Source of the DNA: Bacillus sp. B15-48
GTDB lineage: Bacteria; Bacillota; Bacilli; Bacillales; Cytobacillaceae
Length of the DNA stretch: 64,000 nucleotides
NCBI RefSeq assembly: GCF_016879755.1
Contig: NZ_WOFU01000003.1
Location: 372,001 to 436,000 of the forward strand
Direction: 5' to 3'
In this document: positions 18,113 to 27,515 of the stretch, one piece after another
Layout: each line of letters opens with the position of its first letter
How positions within the stretch are numbered: the first letter of the stretch is position 1
Notes under the pieces: generated by a model
Seen by the model: the letters and a program-made list of their open reading frames with translations, nothing else
What the model was told of the DNA's origin: nothing
Database searches by the model: none
Position numbers and translations under genes: made by a program

Positions 18113-18258
18113 CAGTATGCTCTTTACGCACCAAATAAAGGGAGTATATACCTACGGGAGAAGATTTAACTTTTGCTAAACGGTTCATCGAATGAAATAA
18201 TCTTGACCGGGGGATTTAACGAGTTGATGCCTGTCGAAGCGAACAAGGGGAGCTTTTA

Positions 18259-18420
18259 TTAGTGAATTAGAAGATTTAAATCCCTATCTTTACTTATTAG
18301 AATTATTTGACATACAATATTTCTTTTCTCTTGTGTTGTAAGTGGGGAAATAGATTGATGTTTTAGATGTGCTTCATCAAGCAGTTGGATAACATTAGAT
18401 ATTAATCGCTCCGTTATCAT
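18259..18420 (-). CDS. Small hypothetical protein, 53 residues
   Basis: The ATG at 18420 has an excellent ribosome binding site (GAGGAGGGAAGTT) and the frame runs 53 codons to a TAA. The protein (starting MITERLISNVIQLLDEAH) is predicted helical. Its size suggests the Spo0E-like class, but the SxxLD signature of that family is absent, so no function is proposed. Confidence 0.55.
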   Translation of the reverse strand: MITERLISNVIQLLDEAHLKHQSISPLTTQEKRNIVCQIILISKDRDLNLLIH

Positions 18421-18596
18421 AACTTCCCTCCTCTAAAGATTAAAATCTAGTTCAACAAATAAGGAAAACAATAGGATAGCTTTGGAGATCAACTGCTCAT
18501 AAAAGGCCGATTGGTTCAACTAATAATCAATCAGTGTGGAATGAGGAAAACCCACACTGATTAAGTATTACTTTATAAACGCGATACTTAGGGAAA

Positions 18597-19787
18597 TCAG
18601 CCCCAACCAATTCCTTCAAAGCCATATAAATTACGACCATACGTATATAGTGCATCCTCATATAAAGATGTTGTATGTGTAGCTACCGCAATAATGTCTC
18701 GTACAGTTACTTCAATTATGTCATTCTTTTTTAGAGATGAGCCACCTAGTGAAACCATTACTGTTGTAGCGATATCCTGACAAATTTTAACGATTTCTGC
18801 ACGGATAGCAGCAAACTCTCCCTTTTCGTAAGGACCTTCTGTTTCATATGTTTCTAGTAAATTGTAATATTGTTCCAATAAACCATCAGCTTTTTTATAT
18901 TCCAGCATAAGATGAGCTAGAAGTCGCTGACTACGTGGAGAATCTTTTTCGCTTTCTCCATGAATACGCACCCGAGCTTCCGTTCTCTTATTAAATTCAT
19001 CAATTAAACGTTTGGCTCCACCTAATGTGATATTCGGGAATCCAAGATAAAATGCAGAGAAGTATGGCACATGATAATATGGATATTCTGGATCATAATT
19101 AGAACCTGCCGGTGGGCGACGTGTATCATTCGCAACTTCAAGTCTTACAATACGACTACGTGGGATAAACACATCTGTTGCTACGACTTGGTTACTACCT
19201 GTACCACGCAAACCAAATGTATCCCAGTTTTCATTTACTTGTACTTCATCTTTACGCATGAAGGCCATTATAAATTCCGGTCGATCTGATTCAGGTAATT
19301 GTGCAATTGCCCCTAAACCAATCCACTCAGCAAAGTTAACCCCGCTTGCATAGTTATAAGTACCAGTTATCCGAATGCCACCATCTACTACAGTTACTTG
19401 TCCAATAGGTGCAAAAACATCTGCAATTAAGCCATCGGAATTTACAATTTCGTCTCTACCTTCTTGTGGAAGGTGTGCTGGTAAACTATTGTGTAATGGG
19501 TAGAAATAACCTACCCACGCTGCTGATATATTATGATACGAAATTGTGCGTACAATTTCTCCAAAGCCACGTAATGAGATTTGTGGACCACCGTATTCTT
19601 TCGGAAGAATTGTGCGTGTAATGCCTGCAACAATCAACTTATTTACAAATTTTTGAGAAACAGAGGCATTTAGTTCTGAAGCTGCTAATTCTGTTTCTGC
19701 TAGTTGACCTGCTTCCCTTGCTTTTTCAATAAGCAATAGCTCAACTTCTGTAAACCCTTTAAATTTATGCTTTGTTTCAACTGACAT
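18597..19787 (-). CDS. Flavin-dependent monooxygenase, acyl-CoA dehydrogenase fold (group D, HsaA-like)
   Basis: 396 residues with the acyl-CoA dehydrogenase fold: helical N-terminal domain, central beta domain (WDTFGLRGTGSNQVVATDVFIP) and C-terminal four-helix bundle. No acyl-CoA dehydrogenase catalytic Glu signature was recognised. The context with a ring-cleaving dioxygenase and a C-C hydrolase points to a two-component aromatic hydroxylase such as HsaA or HpaH-type enzymes, which add an ortho hydroxyl using reduced flavin from a separate reductase. No reductase gene is evident nearby. The gene is the last of the three-gene module, 186 bp after the hydrolase gene. The substrate is unknown. 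Confidence 0.78.
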   Translation of the reverse strand: MSVETKHKFKGFTEVELLLIEKAREAGQLAETELAASELNASVSQKFVNKLIVAGITRTILPKEYGGPQISLRGFGEIVRTISYHNISAAWVGYFYPLHNSLPAHLPQEGRDEIVNSDGLIADVFAPIGQVTVVDGGIRITGTYNYASGVNFAEWIGLGAIAQLPESDRPEFIMAFMRKDEVQVNENWDTFGLRGTGSNQVVATDVFIPRSRIVRLEVANDTRRPPAGSNYDPEYPYYHVPYFSAFYLGFPNITLGGAKRLIDEFNKRTEARVRIHGESEKDSPRSQRLLAHLMLEYKKADGLLEQYYNLLETYETEGPYEKGEFAAIRAEIVKICQDIATTVMVSLGGSSLKKNDIIEVTVRDIIAVATHTTSLYEDALYTYGRNLYGFEGIGWG

Positions 19788-19973
19788 TTATAACCCTCCC
19801 ATTTTATGTTTTACTATATTTTGATTTAGCTAGCCTAAATGTTTTTCATGAAGTTTCTTAAAATTCTTTTAAGGCCACTCAAAAAATGACTTAATAATAG
19901 TCGTCTTCCCAGTGACCTTAATTTATTTTTAGGACTCTGTTAACCTGAAATTAGTAATTAGTCTTCTAATGAA

Positions 19974-20801
19974 CTAGAAGAAATCTCTTGCAGCTTTAAT
20001 AAATTCTTCACGTTTTTCAACCTGTATCCAATGTCCACACTGTGTAAATAGACGAAGCTCCGCATTAGGTAAATGTTCCATCATACTAATGCTGCTCTCT
20101 TTCGGAACAAATCGGTCATTTAAACCTTGCAATAATAAAAATGGTTGTTTCATTTGACGTAGCGCATTTGGTGGGATTAAAATTTCACCGGGCATTGGGA
20201 ACATGTTATGCAAATAAGAATGGCGAATCTCTTCACGTTGAATCGTTTCATAGCGAATTTTTAAAATATCTTCCAATGAATCTTGTATTGTTGCTGGATC
20301 ATAAACAAACCATGTTGTTAAATTACGTAAGTTTTCGAATGTTGGATTTTTGTAGAATCCTACCATACGTTGAATTTCTGGTGTTGGCGGTGCCTCCCCA
20401 CCAGCACTTCCCATTAGTAGCACCTTTTTTACTCGCGCAGGTGAGTGCATGACAATGTTTAGAGACACATAGCCACCCATTGAATTGCCAACGAGACTAA
20501 ACTCGTGAATGTCTTTTTTATCTAATAGCTCCAATAGCTGATCAACACGGCATTGTGTCCATTCCCAAAATGTTTTTGGGCATCCCTCTGGATGTTTGGT
20601 ATTTCCAAATCCGTACATATCAGGCGCAATCACATGATAGTCCTTGGCAAGATCCGGCAAAATATGCTGCCAATTACTAACGGAATTTGCTCCAGGACCA
20701 GACCCGTGCAGAAATACGATTACTTCCTCATTTTCTTGTCCAGCCTCACAGTAAAAAGTTTGAAACCGACCTGTCTCTAAAATCTCTGTTTGATAGCTCA
20801 T
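19974..20801 (-). CDS. Meta-cleavage product hydrolase (alpha/beta hydrolase, BphD/HsaD/MhpC-like)
   Basis: 275 residues with the family's oxyanion motif HGSGPGA, nucleophile Ser in GNSMGGY, Asp in GLNDRFVP and His in CGHWIQVE. The HGSGPGA block is typical of enzymes that split the C-C bond of vinylogous 1,5-diketones produced by ring cleavage. It lies 11 bp after the ring-cleaving dioxygenase gene in the same operon, so it probably hydrolyses that enzyme's product. The ribosome binding site is AGGAGGAATTAGA. Confidence 0.88.
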   Translation of the reverse strand: MSYQTEILETGRFQTFYCEAGQENEEVIVFLHGSGPGANSVSNWQHILPDLAKDYHVIAPDMYGFGNTKHPEGCPKTFWEWTQCRVDQLLELLDKKDIHEFSLVGNSMGGYVSLNIVMHSPARVKKVLLMGSAGGEAPPTPEIQRMVGFYKNPTFENLRNLTTWFVYDPATIQDSLEDILKIRYETIQREEIRHSYLHNMFPMPGEILIPPNALRQMKQPFLLLQGLNDRFVPKESSISMMEHLPNAELRLFTQCGHWIQVEKREEFIKAARDFF

Positions 20802-20812
20802 TCTAATTCCTC

Positions 20813-21757
20813 CTATGCTTCCGTTGAATCTTGATTACCTGCTACTGCATCTTGCCCCCAATAAGTCATTCCTAAATCAATATCCTCAGCTGTCCATTTA
20901 ATTGGCTCCCAATCTGGTTCAAAAATTAAGTAGCTATTAGAGAATAATTCTACCCGGTGACCACTTCCTGGATCCTTCACATATAAATAAACTGCTTGCG
21001 AAACTCCATGTTTACCAGGTCCGACAAATTTAAGACCTTCTTCACTTAAAATGTCTGCGGCACGTAAAATATCTTGTGCATTATCAAACCAGTAAGCCAA
21101 GTGGTGTAGACGGTTTGGGGTTTCAGCATTCGGCTCACTTACCACGGCTATATCATGAACTAACGGTGTAACACTTAACCAGCCTGCCATAACACCTGCG
21201 TCCCCTAAATCGACGTATTCACGCATTTTAAACCCTAAATTATCGATTAACCACTTATGGATTACAGCAGGATTTTGTGATGTCGCTAGATTCACGTGGT
21301 CAATCCGACGTGGTGAAGCGCCTTTTCGCCATGCTTTATACGTTTGGTTTTTTAGCACGGATTTACGGTCTTGATTTGGTTGCGTTTTTTCCATCTCATA
21401 ATAAATCTCAAATGGATGCTCACTTGGTAACTTAAAGCGAATGGCTCTTCCTTGACCTGCTTCTTCACCAGCTTCAATCCACTTTACATCTGCACCTGCC
21501 TCCGTTAATAATTCAGCAAATTTCTCTACATCTTCAGGACGCTTTGTACGCCAACCAATGTGATCTACTTTTGACTTTTCCCCTTGTTTTAGCGACAATG
21601 TATGGTGCTCAAAGTCTCCCCACGCACGTAAATAATGGGTACCATTCACTACTTCCGTTTCTTCTAAACCCAAAACCTCTGAGAAGAACCATAATGACTT
21701 TTTTAAATCGGGTGTGATTAACGCAATATGACCTAATTTAGCGATTTCTGGTAACAT
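20813..21757 (-). CDS. Extradiol (catechol 2,3-type) ring-cleaving dioxygenase, type I VOC fold
   Basis: 314 residues from the ATG at 21757, which has AAAGGAG at 8 nt; the longer frame to 21796 would put extra residues before that site. Two VOC modules are present. The C-terminal one holds the Fe(II) ligands: His in RIDHVNLA, His in LHHLAYW and Glu in GHRVELFSN. It cleaves a catechol beside the hydroxyls. With the hydrolase and monooxygenase genes that follow it forms a hydroxylation - meta-cleavage - hydrolysis pathway. The regulator gene is divergent, with a cre-like site between. Confidence 0.88.
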   Translation of the reverse strand: MLPEIAKLGHIALITPDLKKSLWFFSEVLGLEETEVVNGTHYLRAWGDFEHHTLSLKQGEKSKVDHIGWRTKRPEDVEKFAELLTEAGADVKWIEAGEEAGQGRAIRFKLPSEHPFEIYYEMEKTQPNQDRKSVLKNQTYKAWRKGASPRRIDHVNLATSQNPAVIHKWLIDNLGFKMREYVDLGDAGVMAGWLSVTPLVHDIAVVSEPNAETPNRLHHLAYWFDNAQDILRAADILSEEGLKFVGPGKHGVSQAVYLYVKDPGSGHRVELFSNSYLIFEPDWEPIKWTAEDIDLGMTYWGQDAVAGNQDSTEA

Positions 21758-21845
21758 TTTCATTTCTCCTTTGTGTAAGTTTTTATATTTACACATTTAC
21801 TTTATTAAATTTTGACTATTCAGAAAACAAACTAACCTACTTAAC

Positions 21846-21861
21846 TTGTAAACGTTTTCAG
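21846..21861. promoter_or_regulatory. Catabolite-responsive element (cre)-like site
   Basis: TTGTAAACGTTTTCAG matches the CcpA consensus WTGNAARCGNWWWCAW at 15 of 16 positions. It lies between the divergent dioxygenase and regulator genes, so carbon catabolite repression of the aromatic module is plausible. Confidence 0.55.
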
Positions 21862-21963
21862 TACGATTCGTCTGGTTTTTTAACTTGTATGGTATTATAG
21901 TATAAGAGATGAATATTTTTATTTTTATGATAATTCCCATAATTAACAAAAGGGGGGGATCAG

Positions 21964-23814
21964 TTGAACCACTCTGTTATTTCTATCAATAGGACTACTT
22001 TTCATATAGAAAATGGAGAAGCAGACATCGATAACATATCGCTTGCTAAAGCTTTAAGTTTTCTAAAAGCAGATCTTATTGAAATAAATGGGATAAAAAA
22101 AGCAACGGAATTATTGTTCAATTATGGCTATCAATTAGGCGTTTCAGACGCTCAGCAACTGAGAGAGCAATATTTGGATATACAAGATCTCCTTAAACAA
22201 GGGCCTACTCTTCATTGTAAAAAAGGACATATAAAAGGTTCTGTTTTCGAAGGGTATATCGATTTTTATGATGACAAATCTGTTAAGACTGTTTATGGTA
22301 CGGGAACGTGGTTACATTCTTACGAGGCAAATGTGCACCTGGATTATTTCGGACAAAGTGACACACCGGTTTGTCATACACTTATGGGTTATGCAACTGG
22401 CTATATGAGCACCATCTTTCAATTTGAAGTGAAGGTAGTGGAGAAAACGTGTGTAGCACGAGGAGATGAACACTGTACATGGGAGATTTATACGGTTAAT
22501 CATTTACCTGATGAATCAAAGGCACACTCTGAAAATCAAGTCACTTTTGATTTAATTGAACTAGGAAATATTCAAAGTAAAATGACACAAGCGATTATAG
22601 ATGGAGCAACAGTTGAAGATATTTTAAAAGAAGCTGAAAAAACCTTTGGCAGAACCTTTTTAATAGAAGATATATTTTATAATCTAGCTCATTCGACGAA
22701 TAGACTAGAAAAGAATAGACAATTGATTGAACAGGATATGAGGGTTTATGACCAAAAGGAAAGAGAACAATTAGGTAGTTACTTTTTCGAAAAGCGTCAG
22801 CAACTTTCCTTTAAGAAAAAGGTTATTCAGTTAGATAACCATGTTCGTTTAACCAATACGATTGTAGTTAAAAATAAAGTGGTTGCCTATTTGTCAATGA
22901 TCTCGATGCAAGCTAAAACATTCACATCCTATGACTATTTAATATTATCAAAAATGACAAACGTCATTTCTGTCCAACTTATGATGAATTCAATTTTAGT
23001 AAAATCACGAGCAGAGGATGAAGCAAAACTTATTAATGAAATTTTGCATCAACGTTTGAAGGATAAAAATCAGATTATATCTAGATCTCGCTACTTTGAA
23101 ATTGATATTAACCAATTATATACCGTTGCTATTTTGAGGTGGAGTTCCAATATAAGTAAAATTGAAAAAGAAATTGAAAGCTTTATGCGAAATCACCTAA
23201 AGAACCAACGCACACTTATTGCAAATAAGGAACAGGAACTGGTTGTTTTGTTATTTCATCCTTCAAAGAACCATTCTTTGATTCAGAAAATTTTTTGTAA
23301 TTTAAGAGAAGCATTAATCAAACAATTTCCTAAATATCCTGTTCAAATTGGGTACAGTGAAATTGGACATAGCATTTTGGAGGCCCATTCTCACTATAAT
23401 GAGGCTGCGATTGCCCTAGTTTCTAGTCCGAACGCATCGATTACTGCATTCAAGGATATTAGTATTTTGTCCATTTTCATTAATGATTTAAATACTGAAC
23501 ATATTAAGCTACTTGCAAAAAATCGTTTTACAGGAATCTTTTCTTTAAAGGAACAAAAACGTAATGAGCTCTTAAAAACTCTATATATATATTTAAATAA
23601 CAATTTAAAAATTGAAACAACGATGCGCTTATTAAACATTTCAAAAAGTGGACTTCTCTATCGACTAGAAAACTTGAAAGAGTATATGAATACTGATTTT
23701 AAGGATGTTAACGAGAATTTCCAAATCCTTCTTTTATTGAAAGCAATCGAAATTTATTCTAAGACAAACAATATTCAAAATAGTGATTTTTTAGTGGATT
23801 TTAGCGACAGTTAA
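21964..23814 (+). CDS. Aromatic-responsive regulator: XylR_N + V4R sensor fused to a PucR-type helix-turn-helix
   Basis: 616 residues from a TTG with AGGGGGGGATCAG before it. Residues about 20-130 resemble the XylR N-terminal aromatic-binding domain. About 135-185 is a V4R domain (GYATGYMSTIF, then EKTC and GDEHCTW). A middle GAF-like/GGDEF-like region follows, and the C-terminus is a PucR-type HTH_30 (TTMRLLNISKSGLLYRLENLKEY). Classical XylR/DmpR proteins carry a sigma-54 AAA+ domain in place of the PucR part. It is divergent from the ring-cleavage operon, which it most likely controls in response to an aromatic ligand. Confidence 0.82.
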   Translation: MNHSVISINRTTFHIENGEADIDNISLAKALSFLKADLIEINGIKKATELLFNYGYQLGVSDAQQLREQYLDIQDLLKQGPTLHCKKGHIKGSVFEGYIDFYDDKSVKTVYGTGTWLHSYEANVHLDYFGQSDTPVCHTLMGYATGYMSTIFQFEVKVVEKTCVARGDEHCTWEIYTVNHLPDESKAHSENQVTFDLIELGNIQSKMTQAIIDGATVEDILKEAEKTFGRTFLIEDIFYNLAHSTNRLEKNRQLIEQDMRVYDQKEREQLGSYFFEKRQQLSFKKKVIQLDNHVRLTNTIVVKNKVVAYLSMISMQAKTFTSYDYLILSKMTNVISVQLMMNSILVKSRAEDEAKLINEILHQRLKDKNQIISRSRYFEIDINQLYTVAILRWSSNISKIEKEIESFMRNHLKNQRTLIANKEQELVVLLFHPSKNHSLIQKIFCNLREALIKQFPKYPVQIGYSEIGHSILEAHSHYNEAAIALVSSPNASITAFKDISILSIFINDLNTEHIKLLAKNRFTGIFSLKEQKRNELLKTLYIYLNNNLKIETTMRLLNISKSGLLYRLENLKEYMNTDFKDVNENFQILLLLKAIEIYSKTNNIQNSDFLVDFSDS

Positions 23815-23821
23815 AAGAGGA

Positions 23822-23895
23822 GAAGCATGGGGACGTACCTTATGCTTCCTTTTCTAAATATTCCAAAGAAGCGAAGGGTACGTCCCTTTGCTTCC
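23822..23895. repeat. REP pair e (internally deleted subtype A)
   Basis: Both hairpins are present but most of the spacer has been lost. It lies between the convergent regulator and hmgA genes and may act as their terminator. Confidence 0.85.
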
Positions 23896-23951
23896 CACTC
23901 CCCTCAAAATAGCTGGAGGGGTGGTCAGCCCTTCAAGGATGTTTTTGCTTT

Positions 23952-25115
23952 CTAGTTTTTGTCGATCCAACTATATTGATAATCTTGATCTTCAAAACGT
24001 TGAGCTTTTTCAACCACTTTTAATGGTCTGAAAGTATCGATCATCACTGCTAATTCAAGCGTTTCTTTCTTCCCGATGCTGTCTTCAATTTTTCCAGGAT
24101 GCGGTCCATGTGGAATCCCTAACGGATGCAGCGTAATCGATTCTTCTTTGACCCCTTTACGGCTCATAAAGTTCCCTTCCACATAGTACAAGACTTCATC
24201 ACTATCAACATTACTGTGATAGTAAGGCGCTGGAATCGCTTCTGGATGATAATCATACAGCCGCGGTACAAAGGAACAAATGACAAAATTATTTCCTTCA
24301 AACGTTTGGTGAACCGGAGGCGGCTGATGAATTCGGCCTGTAATCGGTTCGAAATCAGCGATATTAAAAATCCATGGATACAAATATCCATCCCAGCCTT
24401 CAACATCAAGCGGATGATGTTTAAAGTAATGGGCATGCAGCGCGCCTCTTGTTTTTGTCAGTACTTTAAAATCTCCTTCTTCTGTGTGCGTATTTAACGC
24501 TACTGGTCCACGGAAATCACGTTCACAGAATGGGCTATGCTCTAGGAACTGACCCATTTCATTGCGGTAGCGTTTTGGTGTCGTGATCCAGCTTGTTGTT
24601 TCGACCACAAGAAACTTAGAAGGTCCTTCATTTGGATTGACACGGTAAATCGTGCCGACTGGCATGACAATATAATCACCAGGTCTATATTTGAGCGTAC
24701 CAAAGCTCGTTTCAACTTCTCCGGTACCATGGTGAACAAATAATAGTTCATCTCCATCGGCATTACGGTAGAAGTAATCCATTGATTTCGTTGGATTCGT
24801 TACCCCAATCGTTAAATCTTCATTTCCAAGGACATATTGCCTGTCCAATACTGCATCTTGCGGTTCTTGACTGACTGAATCGGTAAAGAAATGTCTTGGA
24901 CGAAGCGCGCTTTGTTCCTCATAGCCTATTTCGGCTTCCCCAAGAAACTCGGACTTATAAAAAGCAGTTGGCGGATTATGGTGATATAGGATCGATTGAA
25001 TGCCTGAGAATCCTTTCGTCCCCATCACTTGTTCGCGAAATAAAGAATCATCTTCTTTTCTAAATACAACATGTCTTTTCTTAGGGATTCTTCCCATTTG
25101 ACGATAAAACGACAT
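23952..25115 (-). CDS. hmgA: Homogentisate 1,2-dioxygenase
   Basis: 387 residues of the cupin-type homogentisate dioxygenase family, with blocks such as PRHFFTDS, DYIVMPVGTIYRV and a C-terminal HSNVDSDEVLYYVEGNF carrying metal-binding His/Glu. It opens the ring of homogentisate, the intermediate of tyrosine and phenylalanine breakdown, to give maleylacetoacetate. The gene is last in a three-gene operon after the unknown gene and fumarylacetoacetase, 22 bp after the latter. The ribosome binding site is AGGGAGGGTAAATAA. Confidence 0.92.
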   Translation of the reverse strand: MSFYRQMGRIPKKRHVVFRKEDDSLFREQVMGTKGFSGIQSILYHHNPPTAFYKSEFLGEAEIGYEEQSALRPRHFFTDSVSQEPQDAVLDRQYVLGNEDLTIGVTNPTKSMDYFYRNADGDELLFVHHGTGEVETSFGTLKYRPGDYIVMPVGTIYRVNPNEGPSKFLVVETTSWITTPKRYRNEMGQFLEHSPFCERDFRGPVALNTHTEEGDFKVLTKTRGALHAHYFKHHPLDVEGWDGYLYPWIFNIADFEPITGRIHQPPPVHQTFEGNNFVICSFVPRLYDYHPEAIPAPYYHSNVDSDEVLYYVEGNFMSRKGVKEESITLHPLGIPHGPHPGKIEDSIGKKETLELAVMIDTFRPLKVVEKAQRFEDQDYQYSWIDKN

Positions 25116-25137
25116 TTATTTACCCTCCCTTGAGAAG

Positions 25138-26439
25138 TTATTTTTGATTAGTAAGTACTTTTTTTGAAAATACTTCGTTGATGTCATGTGCAGGTAAAAT
25201 TTTTCCTGCCACTTCGCCAAAGCCTACACGGTACCCTTCCCCTTGGCACCAGCCAGTCATGGTCAACTCATCGCCGTCTTCGAGCCATTCTCTTTGTTCA
25301 TTTTCACCGAGAGAAATCGGCTCAGCTCCCCGCCAAGTCAACTCTAATAAACTACCGCGAGCATTCTTTTCTTCCCCGCTGATTGTACCGCTTCCCAGTA
25401 AATCCCCCGTATTTAAATCACAGCCGCCAATCGTATGATGCGCAACCATTTGCGCTGGGCTCCAATAGAGATAGCGGTGATTGCTTTTGCTAATCGTTTG
25501 ACGTTCCTTTTGGTTTTCACCTTTTAAAAGAACTTCCAGTTCAATATCAAATGAACCTTCAGCTTCCTGGTCAAGATATGGAAGAGGCTTCGGCTCTTGT
25601 TTTGGCCCTGCCACTCGGAAAGGCTCTAATGCTTCCATCGGAACGATCCACGGTGCAATCGATGTTGAAAAGTTTTTTGCTAGGAAAGGTCCAAGCGGCA
25701 CATATTCCCAAGCTTGAATATCACGAGCACTCCAGTCATTCAATAAAACCATTCCAAAGATATGTTCTTCGGCATTTTCAATCGTAATGGGATCTCCTAA
25801 TTTATTTCCAGTCCCGATGATATAGCCCATTTCCAATTCAAAATCAAGCTGACGGCATGGACCAAAAATCGGAGCGTCTGCATCCTTTGGTTTCTGTTGT
25901 CCAACAGGACGTCTCACATCTGTACCACTAAGCACAACCGAACTCGCACGGCCATGATAACCAACAGGCAAATGAGTCCAGTTAGGCATTAACGCATTTT
26001 CTTTCCCACGGAACATAATTCCGACATTTGTGGCATGCTCTTTGGATGCATAGAAATCAGTATAGTCACCAATTTTAACCGGCAAGTGCATAGTGATTTC
26101 ACTTTGTGGAATCAACGCATTTTTGCGAAGATCTTCGTTATCTTTTAACACCGGATTATCAGCAGAAAGAACCTCTTGCAGCTTTGTTCTGACAGCACTC
26201 CATGCTTCTTTGCCAAGTCCCATAAAGTCATTTAAATATGGGCGATAAAAAACAGATTCCCCCGTTTTTACGATCCCTTTAAAAAAGCCTTCGTTTTCTA
26301 AAACCGCCAAATCCAGAACGTACTCACCAATGGCCACGCCAACACGCGCTGCCCCATTTTGCTTTGTGCTAAAAATTCCATATGGCAAGTTTTGAATTGG
26401 AAAATGTGATTCAGGACTTACCTCGACAAATGATTTCAT
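25138..26439 (-). CDS. fahA: Fumarylacetoacetase
   Basis: 433 residues matching fumarylacetoacetate hydrolase: an N-terminal SH3-like domain, then the catalytic domain with DYTDFYASKEHATNVG (conserved Asp and His), ELEMGYIIG (metal Glu) and LLNDWSARDIQAWEYVPLGPF. It splits fumarylacetoacetate into fumarate and acetoacetate, the last step of the homogentisate pathway. Its ATG overlaps the stop of the upstream unknown gene (TAATG), showing tight co-translation. Confidence 0.93.
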   Translation of the reverse strand: MKSFVEVSPESHFPIQNLPYGIFSTKQNGAARVGVAIGEYVLDLAVLENEGFFKGIVKTGESVFYRPYLNDFMGLGKEAWSAVRTKLQEVLSADNPVLKDNEDLRKNALIPQSEITMHLPVKIGDYTDFYASKEHATNVGIMFRGKENALMPNWTHLPVGYHGRASSVVLSGTDVRRPVGQQKPKDADAPIFGPCRQLDFELEMGYIIGTGNKLGDPITIENAEEHIFGMVLLNDWSARDIQAWEYVPLGPFLAKNFSTSIAPWIVPMEALEPFRVAGPKQEPKPLPYLDQEAEGSFDIELEVLLKGENQKERQTISKSNHRYLYWSPAQMVAHHTIGGCDLNTGDLLGSGTISGEEKNARGSLLELTWRGAEPISLGENEQREWLEDGDELTMTGWCQGEGYRVGFGEVAGKILPAHDINEVFSKKVLTNQK

Positions 26440-27389
26440 TACAATGTAACCCCCTGTTGTGTGATTAATTCTCTTAACTCATCCTTTGGCTCATCAAAAC
26501 TGCAGCTGCCAAAAGAAAAAAGCGAAGTTTCTCTTACCTTCTTGATATCTTCTATGGAAAGCTTATAATTATTCCAAATAATTCCATTACTTGCAAATAG
26601 AAAACGGTTTGGGTCTTCCTCTTCAAGTATCTCTTTAATTCCGGCTGCATCTAGATTTTCAGTCAAGGCAAACATTCCAGATAGGAAAATGTTTAAAAAA
26701 CCATGCATTTTCGTCTGTACTTCTTCACGATACATTCTTACTGGATGATGAAGTCCAGCTGTAAATTTCATCGCAAGCTTCCGATCACGGCATGACGCGA
26801 TGACAAAAGCCACTTGATCTAGTGATGGAAACATTTCTGCTTTGATTCCGCCAGTGCGAAGTTTGACACCGATGGTTAGCGGATGTTTACGGTTATAGAC
26901 TTCGATCGCATCAAGGGTACCAGTCACATGCGTCTTCCAATTGGAAATCAAGGAGACCTCACAAAATGCGCGTACATTAAAGGTCGCTGCGCCTTCGGCA
27001 ATTTCGTTTAATAAATCTTCAGTAGGTACTTCTGGCGGCAGTGGAACTTCGAGCATATCTACATTCGCCTTGCCTGCATATTCCTTAATAAATGCAGCAA
27101 TTTCCTTTACATCCTCTTGAAATTGACGTTTACATTCTTCTGCCGATTCGCTTTTTCTGCAGACAACAGAAAGTGTAAGCGGAATTTCTTCGGAAAATAA
27201 ATCCATATGAGCTGTTACTTCTTTCAACAGCGTAACAGGCATAACGAATGGTCCTAACATCCATGCATCTTTGCCCTTTTTATATGTAGCAAAATTATTT
27301 ATCGCTTCGTCCAATGGGAGTTTTGCAGGTGGAAAGAGACCGGCATAATCAATCAATTGATCTTGAAAGACAGTCAAACTGGTTTCCAA
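26439..27389 (-). CDS. Conserved protein of unknown function, first gene of the homogentisate operon
   Basis: 316 residues from a TTG start with GGAGGG at 7 nt. It is soluble with no signal peptide, and the alternation of strand-like and helical stretches (LDAIEVYNRKHPLTIGVKLRTGG, LAMKFTAGLHHPVR) suggests a TIM-barrel-like fold. I do not recognise the family. It is translationally coupled to fahA. The operon lacks an identifiable maleylacetoacetate isomerase, the enzyme needed between hmgA and fahA, so this protein is a candidate for that step or for an accessory role. The functional proposal is inference. Confidence 0.75.
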   Translation of the reverse strand: METSLTVFQDQLIDYAGLFPPAKLPLDEAINNFATYKKGKDAWMLGPFVMPVTLLKEVTAHMDLFSEEIPLTLSVVCRKSESAEECKRQFQEDVKEIAAFIKEYAGKANVDMLEVPLPPEVPTEDLLNEIAEGAATFNVRAFCEVSLISNWKTHVTGTLDAIEVYNRKHPLTIGVKLRTGGIKAEMFPSLDQVAFVIASCRDRKLAMKFTAGLHHPVRMYREEVQTKMHGFLNIFLSGMFALTENLDAAGIKEILEEEDPNRFLFASNGIIWNNYKLSIEDIKKVRETSLFSFGSCSFDEPKDELRELITQQGVTL

Positions 27390-27515
27390 AACATTCCCTC
27401 CAATTCATCTCATTACTTGAATGCAAGAATAGTATTTTATTACTTATCCAGCACCCAGGTCTTCATAAATACAAAAGTAAGCATCGACCATAACCATTTT
27501 ACTGAAAGAGTCCAT

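Noticed and set aside
18259-18420. Spo0E-family phosphatase identity for the 53-residue protein
   Set aside because: The SxxLD signature of Spo0E proteins is missing.
23896-23925. A hairpin CCCCTC/GAGGGG between the regulator and hmgA as a classical terminator
   Set aside because: The stem is only six base pairs and no T-run follows on either strand; the neighbouring REP pair is the better candidate.
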